From Oscarella lobularis (taxonomy: Eukaryota > Porifera > Homoscleromorpha > Homosclerophorida > Oscarellidae), in contig NC_089189.1 of NCBI RefSeq assembly GCF_947507565.1, positions 124,001 through 188,000 of the forward strand: a DNA stretch of 64,000 nucleotides. The letters are read 5' to 3'. Positions 1 to 12,661 of this stretch are shown one piece after another. The number at the start of each line of letters is the position of its first letter. Within the stretch, counting starts at the first letter, position 1. The position numbers and the translations under genes are program-made. The notes beneath the pieces are model-generated. The model saw nothing but the letters and a program-made list of their open reading frames with translations, did not search any database and was not told where the DNA came from.

Positions 1-3000
1 TCATATGCGGATTGCAGTGCTCTTCCTGCCAGCGAATAACTTGCTCATACGAACTAAAAAAATTAGAAAATATTAAATAAATAAATAAATAAATATATAT
101 TTTACCTTGGTGAAAGAGGCGACCACGAAAACGGTTTCACTTCCTGAACTAAGCTGAGAATCGTGCAATCCTTCATAAAAATGAATTAAAAATTGACGAA
201 TTTATGACGTCATCTCACCGCCGCTTCCATAATTCGTTTTTTCGATAACATCATTACGAGTAGAAGCAAAAGAGAAGCGAGTAAATCGCTCTGAGCATTC
301 GCGTTCGTTTGCGCGAAAAAGAACCTAAAAATCGTGACGTCATAAACGCGAAATCTACCGCAAACGAACTCGTATCGCTCGACGATCCCACTCCAATTCA
401 TAAGCGGCAAAACGCGCGACAAAAACGCGAATTTTTCCTCGACGCGATCCCCCTCCATCTAAAACACGATATCTAAATATTTAATCATCTATAGCGACTC
501 GTTTTCGACCTCGATCATTTGATTTAGAACGGCGGGCGTGGGAAGAAATTCATTCCAAGGCAAATCAACAAAACGCGTATTATAAATCACGAGGGTAAAT
601 AGGGGAACGCCCGGCTGCGAGAGAAAGGTTCGATAGTGATTCCAAAGCAGCGACATCGCATCATTAGGAGAAAAGGAAAGATCTGGGAAACGTAGCTAAA
701 GTTCTTCTCCTTCCCGGATGAATTTTATATAAGGGTTACTAGGGAATTTGCTCTGCATGGAAACGACACACGATACGAAGTGACCAATCATATCTGAAGC
801 CGTGACGGAGTCGATTTCCATCCAGGGAGGTTGAACATTTGTCGTACTATTAAAATTAATATTTAATTCTATTGATTTATTGGTATTTACCCGTCCATTT
901 GCTTGACTCCTTGCATGTGTATCCACGGATGAAATAACTTGATTATGGAATCCCACGCCGTTTGGAGAGCTTCCCCGTCGCTATAGACGACGAATAACTG
1001 TCCCGTATACGCGAGGAGACAGCCAATAAGGTGAACGTAGGGCTGGAGAGACGAATAGAGAAGCGAAGGCGGAAGTATAGCCGGAAGAGCGACGGGAAGA
1101 GCCGTAGACGGAGTAAGACGAATGCGGAGATCGTTGAAAAACGAAGCCAGGGAACCGGCCGTTTCAATAACCTGAAAAAAATTAATAATAATTAATTAAT
1201 TTATGTATTAATTGCCTCTTCTCGCGCGAGATGGAGAGCGTCTCTCGACGCTTCGTCGCTGATTGGTTCCCGTCGAAAAGGACAGCCAATCACGGCTAGA
1301 AAGTCTTCCCAAAGGACGGGACATAGCTCACGTGACCCCGAATCTAAAGAAAAATATATAGAATAGTTAAAAAATTCGCTTTATTTACGATTTAGAAGAA
1401 TTTTTAGAACGTCGCCGTATAGAGACGGGAATTGATATTGCAACAAATGTCGCAAATGAGAACGCAAGACCTTCGAGAATGAAAATAATTTAATTTAATC
1501 GTACAGTACGAAAAATTGACTTACTTCAAATACGGGTCCCGTATGCGCATCCGGGTCGACGCCGCACGCCGCCAACGACGATCCGACGGCGGCGACGAGA
1601 ATTTGACGATCGCTCAAAAGGGGGCGATGAGAATTCAACCAAAATTGCACATCAAACTATTAAATTCAATAAAATCAATAATTTTAATAAGGGGGGAGGG
1701 AGGGGATCCTATATACTTTCGTTAGAAGAGAAAACGAGAGATCGGTGTCGTTGAGAAAATTCCCCGTGACTTTTTGATACATTGATATAAAATCGCTGGG
1801 ACATTCGGTTGGAACGAAAATGGGTCCCAATAGGGAAGCGAGTTTGGGATACTCGAGCATCGTATGAAGAAGCGTATGCGTCTTTTCGGGAAAAGGAGCA
1901 ATGAATTCCTTTAGAGAGAGAGGACATTAATTATTGATTTATTTATTTTTTGGGAGGGAGTCGCACTTGGCCTAGAGCGTCGATTAAGTGCGTGAATAAT
2001 TGTCGCATTGAGGGACTGGATCGAACGGGGTCGTCATAGAGATTAACCACGTGATAAAATAATAGTGTAGCCGCTTCCAGACACGACTCTTTACTCACGT
2101 GATTCGAGACAACCGCTTCAGCGAGAAGACTAGAAAAAATTAATTAATTAATATCTCTAATTCATTTTTTACTCACGTGATCGCTCGCTCAAGTCTCACA
2201 GCTGCATACGGGACATCAGAATTGACTCCTTGATTCATTACTTTGACAAGATTCACGTATTGAGCTCGATTTCCTTCCACGCGACGTATCACGTGATTCA
2301 CAGCCTGTTTCTCATAATACTAAAAAGAAAAAAACAAATGAACGATAATCAATATTATTTATCTTTGTCTTACTTTGAGAACGAGTCGCGCAGGTCCCAT
2401 ACATCTCCGATCCGATGAATAGGCGTTTCGACAGGGAACGCAGATATCAAGCTAAAAATGACGTCACTACTTCAAAAAATTATTTTAATCGACCTACCGT
2501 CTTTTCTTCGTTGAAATACATTTTCGGTAAGAATTCGAGATATTCGAGATCGAGAGCTACACATGTTTCACTTTGATCAGATGACCCTCTAAAGAATAAA
2601 TAATAAATAATAATAATAAAAATAATAAAGATAATTATTTTTAAATTATTGATTTTTGAGTTCTGACCTCGCGAAATCGGTCAGCGTCAAAAGATCGCGA
2701 TGGAGAGTCGAAACAATTGTCGTTTTATCGCAAAGAAGCGAAAATTCGAGCGGCCGAACCGCGGAGACTGCGCAATGAAGGGGCGGCGGCGGAAGAATCG
2801 ACGAAGGAACGCGAAGACGAGCCATAATACGGGACTCAGCTAAAACCAAAAAATCAATAAAAATATAAAGACTTTTCTATCTAATAACGTACCCGTGTCG
2901 GGTCCAGGTGATGTGGGCGTGGTCAATAGAGAGCCAAGTCTTCCTTGTGACGATTGCAATTTCGTCGCTTTTATCCAATCAGCGATTTCCTTTTGAACTT

Positions 3001-6000
3001 CCGTGTTAATCGTCACCCAATCGACAACTTCAAGCCAAACGGACTAAAAGAGAGGAGAGAATCCTCAAAGGGGGCCCCGCTTAGTTACCCCCTTAGCAAC
3101 AAACGAACCACGTCTCTAGACATAATATCTTCGAGTTTATCGGGTAAATACTGAAGAGGCAAGTCCGGTAAATAAAGCGAAGGCGAATGAAGAAGCGGTT
3201 CTTCGACCCAAAGACTCAATCCATAATAAAATCTATAATAAATAATTTTAATAGGCATAATTCGTGACGTCATTTCTCTTACTTTCCCACGTCACTGTGA
3301 AATCGAATTCTCGCCAATTGATCGGGTCGAAACGGATCGTTGACGTCATGACGATCGCTCTCTGATTGGGCGATGGATTTATGTTTTTCCGCTATCGACG
3401 TCAATTTCGCTTTCATCGCTCTCAAAACGCCGAAACTCGAGAAAAATCTCGCGCCCTGACTCGACGTATTCGGCGCGCCGAATTTATTTCTACGACGATA
3501 GAAAAAACGCGCGAAAAAAGCGCTCCACATGAGAGCGCATCCCGGATGATCGAGGGGGGCGGATTGCGCGCGTTCCGCCCAGCGATGAATCGAGAGTCGC
3601 GATGAGGAGAAAGGCGCTTTGGGGTACGAAGTGCGAGAGAAAAAAGCCTAAGGGAAAAATCAATAAAGGTTATGTGATATTATTTATTTACCTTGAGTGC
3701 TTGGTCTGGATTTTGCTTGGGATTCGCTTGGAGATGTTCGTCTATGGAGTCGATTAATCCGCGTCTTTTTTCGAATTCTGTTTCGACGCATAGAATGACG
3801 TAGGAAAGCCAGACGTGTTCACTAGCCTTGGGACCCCAAAAAACCGTCTTAACCCTATTTATTTATTTATTAAAATTGAATACCGTGTGATCAAGAAACG
3901 AAGGGGGACCCCCACTTCCAGCCAATGAGAAGAGCGCTCCGAGAAGTCCCGGTTTCGATTTATCCGAAGCGACAAATTCCTAATTAAATTCCCCCATAAT
4001 TATCCAAACTAAAACGACGTTCTTACGTCATATTTTTCGTATATGACTTCAGTGATAATTTCCCGGCATTCTTTGATTTTAAAAACGGACATAATGAGTC
4101 CGTCCAAAACGCGTTGAATACTCTTCTCTCTATGACGTCAAAAATCAATACTAATTATATTAATTGATTTTAATCTCACTTGTGCCAATTATTTAAACCC
4201 GTAAATGCTCTCGTCCAAAATTCGGCGAGACGCTTCGGAGTCTGCAAACTTCCGGGTCGCTGAGACGAACTCATTTGAGCCTAAAAAATAAATAAGTAAT
4301 ACTAATTAATATTCATTATTTTTCTTACGTGAACTAATGACGTCAGAAGTTTGGTATTCGCTCCAGATCCGGCACGCCCAGTCAATTTTTCAATAAATCC
4401 GCTCATATTCATATCAGCCAAAGCAAGGGAATGAATAACAGCAACAAATCTAAATAAATCAATAATAAATTAGGGAATTTTCGCTTGAGGAATTCTTACT
4501 TTGGTTCGTCTAAAAGTCGATCTGCTTCGCGCGAAAACGTGAGAATGACGTTGGAGAGAATTTTGAGTGCAGCCAAGAGATTCTTCGACTCGACAAGACG
4601 CTCAAGAAGTGGCAAACCATCCACGCAAAATTTCTCAAGACTAAAGACACGAGCCCCTGTGAAAAAATCCCCTTATGTAACCCCTACGTACTTGTGTCCA
4701 AGATGCGACGAAGAGAGAGCAATAAAGCACGCTAGAGACGACGTTTTAAGCGCCTGTCTTACGGGAGCGAGAGTCGGATCCAAATCGAAATCTAATAGGT
4801 CCGTATTCGCGTCATCGGAATGAAGAACGGGGGTCGGACGATCGGACTTGTGAAGACATAGAGAAAGAGCCACATTCCACAGCCAATTAGTGACCTCGTG
4901 ACGCGGATCCGCCGCGCCCAAACGATACAAATTAAACTAAAAAATAAATCAATATTTTATGACGTCATAAATTGGTTTTATACCCGCGCTAGAATATCTG
5001 CTCCTTGCTCATTGGATTCAATCATCATTTCTACTTCTACCAGGAGGGTTGCCATGGCGATGTGAAGGTGATTTGGTAGCGCGAGTTCGTCCGTTTCCCC
5101 GGCAACGCCCCAATTGAGATCCGAGATGATGGAACGCGCGAGATGATGACGTGGCGAAGCGGGGGCGTGGCACAGGAGAAATTCCCGTAGCGTTTGGATG
5201 TCCGATTCACTGGGATTCCACGCGGAAACGGGAAGCGCTTTGAAAAGATAAATACAAGCCTATATCGAGAAAAATCCCAATAACGGATTAGGAGAGGATA
5301 AATATTTTTAATTAATACTTTTCCCAATTGATCGATTGTGTGTCGGACTTGCGACAAAAGAAACGAGACTAAACGCGGATGTTTGCCGGCTATAGCGCCA
5401 AGCAAATCTCGACCCGTTTTGCCACAAACTTCCCTAGTAACAGGCTGCAATTGAGACACCTAGATACAATGTAACAACATGAGAAGAAGTCCCTTTTTCT
5501 TTTCTTTTTTCTTTGCCTCGTAAATTTGAAGGGAAACGGCTTCCGCAAAATCCGTTTCCATGGCGTCGCGCGCCGTTGCCATGTTCGCGAGCGTAGTGAG
5601 AAGAAACACTGTCTCAGATTCGCTAATACCGATTAAATAATCAGCAAAAGCCGACTTCCGGTTCTCATCTGAAAAAATCAATAAAAAATCACGATTAATC
5701 AACGGATACTATACCATCTAATCTTCGCTCCCAATCCGAGTCTGAAGGCTCGACTTCCGGTTCGGAGGGATCAACAAGAAACCAAAAAATTTCCCAAATT
5801 TTTTCAACGGATATACTTCCGTATGGCATATCAGCCAAAAATTGCCACGCCCCCAAACTAAGAAATTAATAATTATTATTTAATTTTTATTTTTTAAATT
5901 TACCGGTGTGCTGACTGAATCCACTTTACGGCGCGAATAAAGAGCGCGTCGAACTCGGTTCGAAGACGTTTGAGTGTGAAACGTGGCTCCATGAAGCCCG

Positions 6001-9000
6001 TTTGTTGCCTAGGCAACTCGTCTTCCGTCTCGCCAAGAATGTGCGTTCGCCAATTGTAATACGAGATCCAGTGGTCGGACATGAAATGAACGGTTTGTCT
6101 AGAAAAATAAATAATTAAAAGTTTAATTTTTATTTTTTTCTTGGTGTGAACCTTATTGTTCTTCCTATCATTTGAACGAATCTCTTGTAGCGTATTTGTT
6201 GGAGAGTGGTGAAGGCGACGCTGAGAAGTTTCATGAGACGAGTGGCGAAAGCGAAGAGACGCATCAGACGAAAACTCGTCGTGTCTTCAACACTGTAAGG
6301 AGACTCTGAAAAAAAAGGATAACGCTCTGACGCACACGTGAGGAAGGATCTATGCATGAAAGGAGGTAGAATTACCTATGCAAGTTAGTATTTTATCAGC
6401 AAACATAAATCTATGGATGCGTTAACAAGTACAGGTAGGGGTACTCCAAGTACTCCAAGTACTCCAAGTACTCTAAGTACTCCAAGTACTACAAGTACTC
6501 CAAGTACTAAAAGTACTACAAGTACTTACTCCAAGTACTACAAGTACTCTAAGTACTCTAAGTACTACAAGTACTACAAGTACTCCAAGTACTCCAAGTA
6601 CTCCAAGTACTACAAGTACTCCAAGTACTCCAAGTACTCCAAGTACTACAAGTACTCCACTCCAAGTACTCCACTTACTCCAAGTACTCCAAGTACTACA
6701 AGTACTTACTCCAAGTACTACAAGTACTCTAAGTACTCTAAGTACTACAAGTACTACAAGTACTACAAGTACTCCAAGTACTCCAAGTACTCCAAGTACT
6801 CCACTCCAAGTACTCCACTTACTCCAAGTACTCCAAGTACTCCAAGTACTACAAGTACTTACTCCAAGTACTACAAGTACTCTAAGTACTCTAAGTACTA
6901 CAAGTACTACAAGTACTCCAAGTACTCCAAGTACTCCAAGTACTCCACTTACTCCAAGTACTCCAAGTACTCCAAGTACTCCAAGTACTCCAAGTACTTA
7001 CTCCAAGTACTACAAGTACTTCATCTACTTCATCTACTACAAGTACTTCATCTACCTCATGGCCTCTACTTGATTCTCTATGTGTACACTACTTGACTCT
7101 TTAAAGGATTGAGGAAAATTTAGAACGCCTGAACTGCCCAGGGAAGGACTCATACCTGATTCTGTTGAATCGATTCCGAGAATATATTGAAATACTGACG
7201 TCATGGGAAACTGATTAAATAGAGATATGAAATCGGATTCCTTGAGCCACCAGAACGACTCAGCTGGCTCCTCATCCTTAATTAAAAACAAATTATCTAT
7301 AGAATTAATAAATTAATAAATAGACGCACCTCCTCTCCATCTTCATCAAGAAAAGTCCAATTGACACCACCCCCTTTATAAATAAATAACAAACACGTGA
7401 GAAATAAAAATAAATAATTATTAATTAATTAACCTTCAGGAGTGGGCGTCAAAGTGACTTCAAGTTCGGCGAGCATCTCGCTCCTCCGCCTCACAGGCAG
7501 CAACAATGTAACAAGCATCGTAAGCAAATGATCCAATAGGGGACCCCCCCACGAAAACGACGCACTATCATCCCTCAAAAACCCCGGAGAAACATCCCGC
7601 GACCCGGAAGCGGGCGGCACGAGCCGAAACAAAAGTCCCGGCGAAAAATTCTCCGGATAGGACCCGGAAGCTAAGCACTCAAACGGCTGTTCCCGTATGG
7701 AAACGATAGTCGGAGAAAGAAGTTGAATATACTTGGACGCCCATTCGCCGACGCCGGCCGGACAACGAAGCACGTGATTAAGAACGAAGAGATGATCACG
7801 TAGCGTCGAAACGCGGAGGAGATGAGTGAGGAGTTGATCAATCCAGACGCGTAATTGCGCGTGGAATTGCGCATTTGAAAGGGGCTTACGTTCGAAGGCG
7901 AAAAGAACGCTCACGCAATTGCGTAGTTGATCCAATTGGGTGATCACGTGGGGTGGGATAGAGCGATTAGGCCAAGCTATTAAATAAAAATTATTAATCG
8001 ATTTTAATTTATTGATTTATTGCCTGTTAGGGGTGATTCTGGTTTGAGATTTTTCACATAAGGTAAATTCCCCAACATGTCGCTGATGTACATGTCCACG
8101 TGAACGCGCGCTAGTTGACATAGATAAGACTTGTGTCCCAATTCCTAAGGAACCAATACTAATTAAGAATTAATTAATATATAGATTATGTACTTCTTGT
8201 AATTTTTCTCTAATGCTTTTGAGGATTTTATTCATCACTAATGCGCCGTCTGGATTGAAGATAGCTGCCTTGTAGTTGTGCGTGTGAGTCACGTTCTTTC
8301 CGTCCAGGCATTTCCCCTAAAGGGGGCCCCACTTTTTTAAATTCTCCCCCTGGCTCAGAAACAACTCACGTTCCCTGCCACAGACTTCTCCTCAGTTCTC
8401 CACAATTTCTCCTTCTGTTTGCCGTAATCGCCCATGAGACTCTAATTAAAATAATTATTAATTTTCGAGGTATTATTTACGATGTACTTTGATTTCTTTT
8501 TGCGTGTCTTCTAACGCTAATTTAGCCTTGTAGTAGTCCATCACAATTTCGTAGAATTCAAATCGTTCTTGGCTACATGTCTATATATATGAAAATCAGG
8601 TTTAAATGTTTTGAAAATTTTTTCTAAGTGTACCCTAAGGAATTCGTCTATATAAATTTCGTTTCTGTCCAGCTCTGGATTTTCGTAATAGAGAGCAAGC
8701 GTTTCCTCACTAAAAGGCTCTTGATCCCCTAAAATAAATAAATCAATAAATTAATTAAATCTAGATCTGATTCTACTGTGATCTGCTCTTTCTCTCTCAA
8801 GTCTCGGATAGGCAACTCTCTCACTAGAAGATTCTCGATTTTCTGCCTCTAAAACTTCCTCTTGGACAACCCTTTCAGGTTCTCTCTCAATTTCTTTGGG
8901 TTCTTCATCCTGGGTATCTGTTGCTATAGCCACCGTTTCGTCATCACGAAGAACTGTAGCAAGTTCCTCCTCCTCATTCTGAACGAGACTCTCGGATTCA

Positions 9001-9461
9001 GTCACCAATGGGGGCACCTCTTCCACGCCACGTGATTCGACGTTTTCCCCGTCATTTGTAGCAACTTCTGTCGCTGATTCTTCGCTTCGCGTAGCCGTTG
9101 CTACGATCGCTTCTTCGCTTTCTTCGGGGACCACGCCCACTTCCACCGTGCTCTCCTCTCCGTCTTCTTTCTCGACGACTTTTGAGGGCGGTTCCTCGTC
9201 GATTTGCTCTTCCTTGTCATCTGCATTCGTTTCTTTCTCCGAGCGATCTTCTTTCGGCTCTTCTAAGCGCGATACGAAGCGTCGCGACACGTTTTTTCGC
9301 TTGTATCGTTTCTTTTCGCACCTCTGACTGACTCGACGCGTTCCTCTTGCGCTGCTTTGCGTTTCTTGTGCTTCTTTCGCGGCCGAACAGCTTCCATTGC
9401 GACTTTGCGTCACTCTCTTCGATGGCGTCGTGATCACATGATCACACACGTGCATCGTCAT
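1..9461 (-). CDS. EPG5: EPG5 autophagy tethering factor, 3' end beyond window
   Basis: EPG5 is a very large (about 2,500 residue) metazoan RAB7 effector that tethers autophagosomes to late endosomes or lysosomes. Many short exons on the minus strand translate into EPG5-like blocks in the right order. They are: a charged low-complexity N-terminus (8751-9461); the segment ending YYENPELDRNEIYIDEFLR (about 8640-8700); LNHVLRCPAGVGEWA (7429-7947); ESFWWLKESDFISLFNQFP (7157-7291); RYKRFVQMIGRTIRFT (about 6150-6310); YLFKALPVSAWNPSESD and ISDLNWG (5090-5270). The last visible exon (4-54, SYEQVIRWQEEHC) is still open at the window edge, so only the C-terminal tail is missing. ATG at 9461 is the first methionine in the N-terminal exon. 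The frame stays open upstream to an acceptor at about 9494, so a further 5' exon is possible (an ATG at 10052 is one candidate). Introns are mostly 40-70 nt. The exception holds a minisatellite at 6.4-7.05 kb. Confidence 0.85.
6424..7054. repeat. 9-bp minisatellite in an EPG5 intron
   Basis: About 630 bp consist almost only of a 9-bp unit, CTCCAAGTA, with variants ACAAGTACT, CTCTAAGTA and short CACTTACTC interruptions. A higher-order pattern of roughly 170 bp recurs about three times. The tract lies between the EPG5 exon ending near 7157 and the next exon near 6310. Because the unit is a multiple of three without stops, it gives a spurious 227-codon plus-strand frame rich in Ser/Thr/Pro/Tyr/Lys. 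Confidence 0.95.
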
Positions 9462-9494
9462 ACTGAAACCAGCTGAAACTGTACTTTGCGCCTA

Positions 9495-10150
9495 AAAAAA
9501 TTATGAAGTAATCATTTCAGTACTTTTTAGTTCTTCAAGTGCATCAATCTCAAAATCTATTCATAGAAAATAAAAAAACGCGTTGTCCAAAATATGAAAA
9601 AATAATAGACCACACTAAAATTGTCACAAGAGTGCTATGGGACCTTTTTGTTGCCCCGAGATGACGCCAGATATTTTAAAAGACAAAAATCAGCAAACTA
9701 AAATATGAATTAATTACGAAATTATGTAATCAAATTAATCAGACACACCTCCTTAGCAAAAAATGCTCAATATGAACTGTAGCCGACTTTTTCGCTCTCC
9801 TTTCGCCTCGTTTGCCGTCTCTATCGTATTCTCGCTGGTCTTGTAGTCGATTGAGCGAAGTTACGCGCAGCTTTCGTCCATGCGATCCGTTTTTACAGCG
9901 TACCTACGTGGAAAAACGATCAATCGTCGTAGATTAGGCACCAAAAGCTACTCGAACGAACCTCGCAGCCTCGTCCGCGATCGAAAACGGCGCGCGAGAC
10001 GCGCAAGTCTCGCGGTGGCGTCGATCGACGCCCGATCGGAGAGATCCGCCATTTTCTTAGCTATAGCGTGCTAGTCTAGTGTACCTGGCTTGTTCTTCGA
10101 TGTCGAGACGGTCGACGAAAGCGTGAAGAAGAGAAAAGGCGTCCACGAGG
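9495..10150. other. EPG5 5' region and upstream spacer
   Basis: This is the stretch upstream of the EPG5 N-terminal exon. It holds a splice acceptor at about 9494 for an upstream exon. A minus-strand ATG at 10052 opens a short basic peptide (MADLSDRASIDATARLARLA...) that could be the true first exon, joined over an intron of about 500 nt. The CpG-rich part (9780-10140) looks like a promoter or first-exon island. No other gene is supported. Confidence 0.4.
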
Positions 10151-11412
10151 CATGTTCTTCGCCATCTTGAACTCGAGCCTTGAGGCGTCAATTGCTGACT
10201 AATCAATAGCCAAACCGGAATTGAAAATTTGCACCTATTCGTTTCCACCATTCAGAGCGCTAGTTGAATCCCACGTGACCTCCGCGGACCAATGAGCGCG
10301 CTGGGCGGAGCTACACGATTCAAAAGCGAAGAGCACACCGATTTCCCCTCAGTTGCGGCTGAGGGTGGATGCGGCGTGGTTCGCTACGTCTCGTTCTTGA
10401 ACGGACCGGCTCGGGGGAAGGCAAAAGGCAAGTCTGGGTGTCGGATCAGCGTGGCCCACGGATAATCCGTGCCGGAGCCCGTAGGCAGGGCGAAGGGGGG
10501 CTTCGGCCTCGGTACGCGCACTGGGCAGAACGATCGCTTAGGTCTTATTGTTGCTAACAAGCACGAACCGCGCTAGGCTCGAGCGGTTACGGCTTGGAGG
10601 GGGTGTTCAAAAACGGTCTGGTTGCCGGCACTTTTCTCACCCGATAGCACGATTAGACCGACGATGATCCGGCTCAGGTGAAGGCATTTCGGGCATTGCA
10701 CTGTCTTTCTTGTCGGCCTCTACAAACAGTGGTCGGCCGTTCTCCACTTCCAGTAGCCCCGGTTCTTCTCTGGAACACATACCGAAGGGTTTGCTTGTAC
10801 CAGCGCGCCGGGGGACTTCGGTATTAGGGACCGACTCTCATCCAGGCGGGTACACGTGGGGTGGCCGATGACGCGCAACTCACCCGATAATTTTTGGAAG
10901 GGAGTCATCGCTTTGCGAAGACTTCCCTGGGCTACGAAGCGTCCGAACCTCCGCGCGGTGTAGCCTGGGTTACGCTAATACGGACGCAAACCAAAAGGTA
11001 CGTACAACGATTATTTTACACTGACTAATACCATTTTTTTAGGTCGCGCGCTGAAGAAAAATGATGGACGAAGTCACGAAGACAGAAGGAGAGAAGTAAA
11101 GCAATTGGACACGTTAGAATGATTTTTTTGTACTGCATGCGTCTGTGGAAATAAAATATGAGCAAATTGAGCGTGTGGCCGTCGTGTATATCTGCTCTTC
11201 ACGTCTTTCAGGCTCTCTCTGCCGCCCATCGATCTGTTTTAGCGAGAGTCGGTTTGCACTACAGAGAAATTAATCTACGAGATGCTACATCAATCACAAA
11301 AAGCACAAATATTCATAAAAACGTAGGGTTCATCCAAAACTGAAGTAAACGACTATGTCATAGGGGGAAAGAATACAAGCTATGGTTCTCAATTCAATCA
11401 GATTCGTTTCCC
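10151..11412 (+). repeat. 1.25-kb direct repeat, left copy
   Basis: The left copy of a long direct repeat begins at CATGTTCTTCGCCATCTTG and is matched at a constant offset of about 2,501 bp by 12661-13911. The core (about 10345-11030) is nearly identical between copies, with one or two differences near its edges. The flanks carry several small indels, such as about 10 nt near 10200 and insertions near 11110. At its right end the copy includes the last about 27 nt of the kelch-kinase A coding region in degenerate form (AATCAGATTCG...GTTAGCGTGAGTAT), which shows that the unit was copied from the kinase-A side. Confidence 0.9.
10345..11175 (+). ncRNA. candidate spliced structured RNA unit, copy 1
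   Basis: This is an unrecognised transcription unit inside the direct repeat. Upstream lie a CACGTGAC element (10272-10279) and a CCAAT box (10289-10293). The unit opens with a 7-bp hairpin (CCCTCAG at 10346 with CTGAGGG at 10359, hexaloop TTGCGG). It contains CACGGA-TAA-TCCGTG and AACCGC...GCGGTT stems, and ends with GGCTAC/GTAGCC interleaved with GCGTCCG/CGGACGC, an H-type pseudoknot arrangement (10930-10987). A consensus intron follows (10998-11042: GTACGT donor, CTGAC branch-like site, T-run, TAG), then AATAAA at 11150. A 62-codon ORF (10369-10557) exists and could instead be coding. I found no telomerase template and no recognisable RNase P, MRP, 7SK or SRP landmarks. The function is unknown. 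Confidence 0.4.
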
Positions 11413-12661
11413 GTTAGCGTGAGTATGAGGTCGGATGACGTTGACCCCAGAAGCACTGAGACGAGTGGCGGCACCGGTGCGCTGAATACGCCCAATTTTC
11501 GCCGCGAGAACAGAAGCTGTGGCGGAGTTGCACAAGCAGCGGTAACTCAACATTCCTAGTTGAGTAGCATGCCTTGTGCGAATTGGATTGAGACGAAATA
11601 GATCGAGAAGTGCTGCTACTCCTCCAACAGAGGCCGTAGAATCGTCATAACGCAAACCAGCCAGACAACGGAGATACCTCTTTTCTATCTGTGCTAAGCG
11701 GCTGATTACGCCAGCTGATCCGTCCGCCCAAACGGCAGCCCCGTAGTCAAGGTCCGGTTGAATGACTGAGCGAACAAACGCTAGTCGAGCTGCGTTGGAT
11801 AACAGACGATGACATCGGTAAAGAACACCAATTTTTCGGCCAACCTTCCTAATGACGTTGTCCATCTGCGGTTTCCACGATAGACGACTATCAATCAAAA
11901 CCCCGAGGTATCTCACGTGAGGTGAAGGCGACAGAATGACATTATTGACCGAAACCGTATAGATCGACGTGTCTTCAGTATCACGAAACTTGGGAAAAAG
12001 CAGAAAAGCCGATTTTTGACCATTGAGAGCCATCAGATTCTCAGAGTACCATGAAGTCACACTATTAATATCTTGTTGTAGTTGAGTAACCGCTCCCTCA
12101 AAAGTTTCGTTGCTGGAATAAAGACAGGCATCATCTGCGTAAAGGATTAGAGACGATTGAGAAGAGACGACCGAGGTGATGTTCCGGGTGAAGAAATTGA
12201 ATAAAAGAGGACCTAATTTTGAACCTTGAGGCACTCCTCTCCTAACTGGCGACAAGTTCGAAGCAGTAGAGCCGACCGAGACAAATCCAAGAGGTAAGAA
12301 GAGAGCCATGCCAGGACCTTTCCCTTCACTCCACACGATGACAGACCTCGGAGAAGTAAACTGTGATCGACTGTGTCAAAGGCCTTCTTAACATCAAGAA
12401 AGACAGCCGCCGAGCGAAGACCTGCGTCCTTGCCAGACAAAAGATCTTGAGTCAAACAAACCATCGCATCTTGAGTTGACCGAGATTTTCGAAAGCCAAA
12501 TTGGCAGTCAGGAATAAGAAGGTGCTTGTCGAAGTAGCCACATAAAGATTGAAAGACAAAATGTTCCAATATTTTTGAGACAATTGGCAGCAACGATACC
12601 GGGCGAAAATTCTTGGGATCAAGTCTTGAACCCGATTTGAAAATGGGAACAACCTTGGCAC
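11398..12661 (-). pseudogene. non-LTR retrotransposon reverse transcriptase fragment
   Basis: The conserved RT blocks of CR1/jockey-type non-LTR elements are in order: AKVVPIFKSGSRLDPKNFRP (start at about 12660), SLLPIVSKILEHF, FGFRKSRSTQDAM, FLDVKKAFDTVDHS, GVPQGSKLGPLLFN and the catalytic YADD (ILYADDACLYSS, about 12150). The endonuclease and ORF1 are absent because the fragment starts abruptly at the right repeat. A frameshift lies near 12290-12320: the frame reading GVKGKVLAWLSSYL is lost and the one reading FVSVGSTASNLSPVRRG takes over. The 3' end stops inside the usual C-terminal GKR motif, exactly where the left repeat begins. It is a dead fragment, truncated at both ends and frameshifted, not an active element. 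Confidence 0.9.

Noticed and set aside
6413-7096. 227-codon Ser/Thr/Tyr/Lys repeat ORF
   Set aside because: It is a 9-bp minisatellite read in frame, inside an EPG5 intron on the opposite strand.
10369-10557. 62-residue ORF conserved in both repeat copies
   Set aside because: Identity follows from the near-identical DNA. The opposite strand has an equally conserved 62-residue ORF, so conservation alone is no evidence of coding.
10345-10997. Telomerase RNA
   Set aside because: Despite a pseudoknot-like 3' part, no template complementary to TTAGGG repeats is present on either strand of the core.
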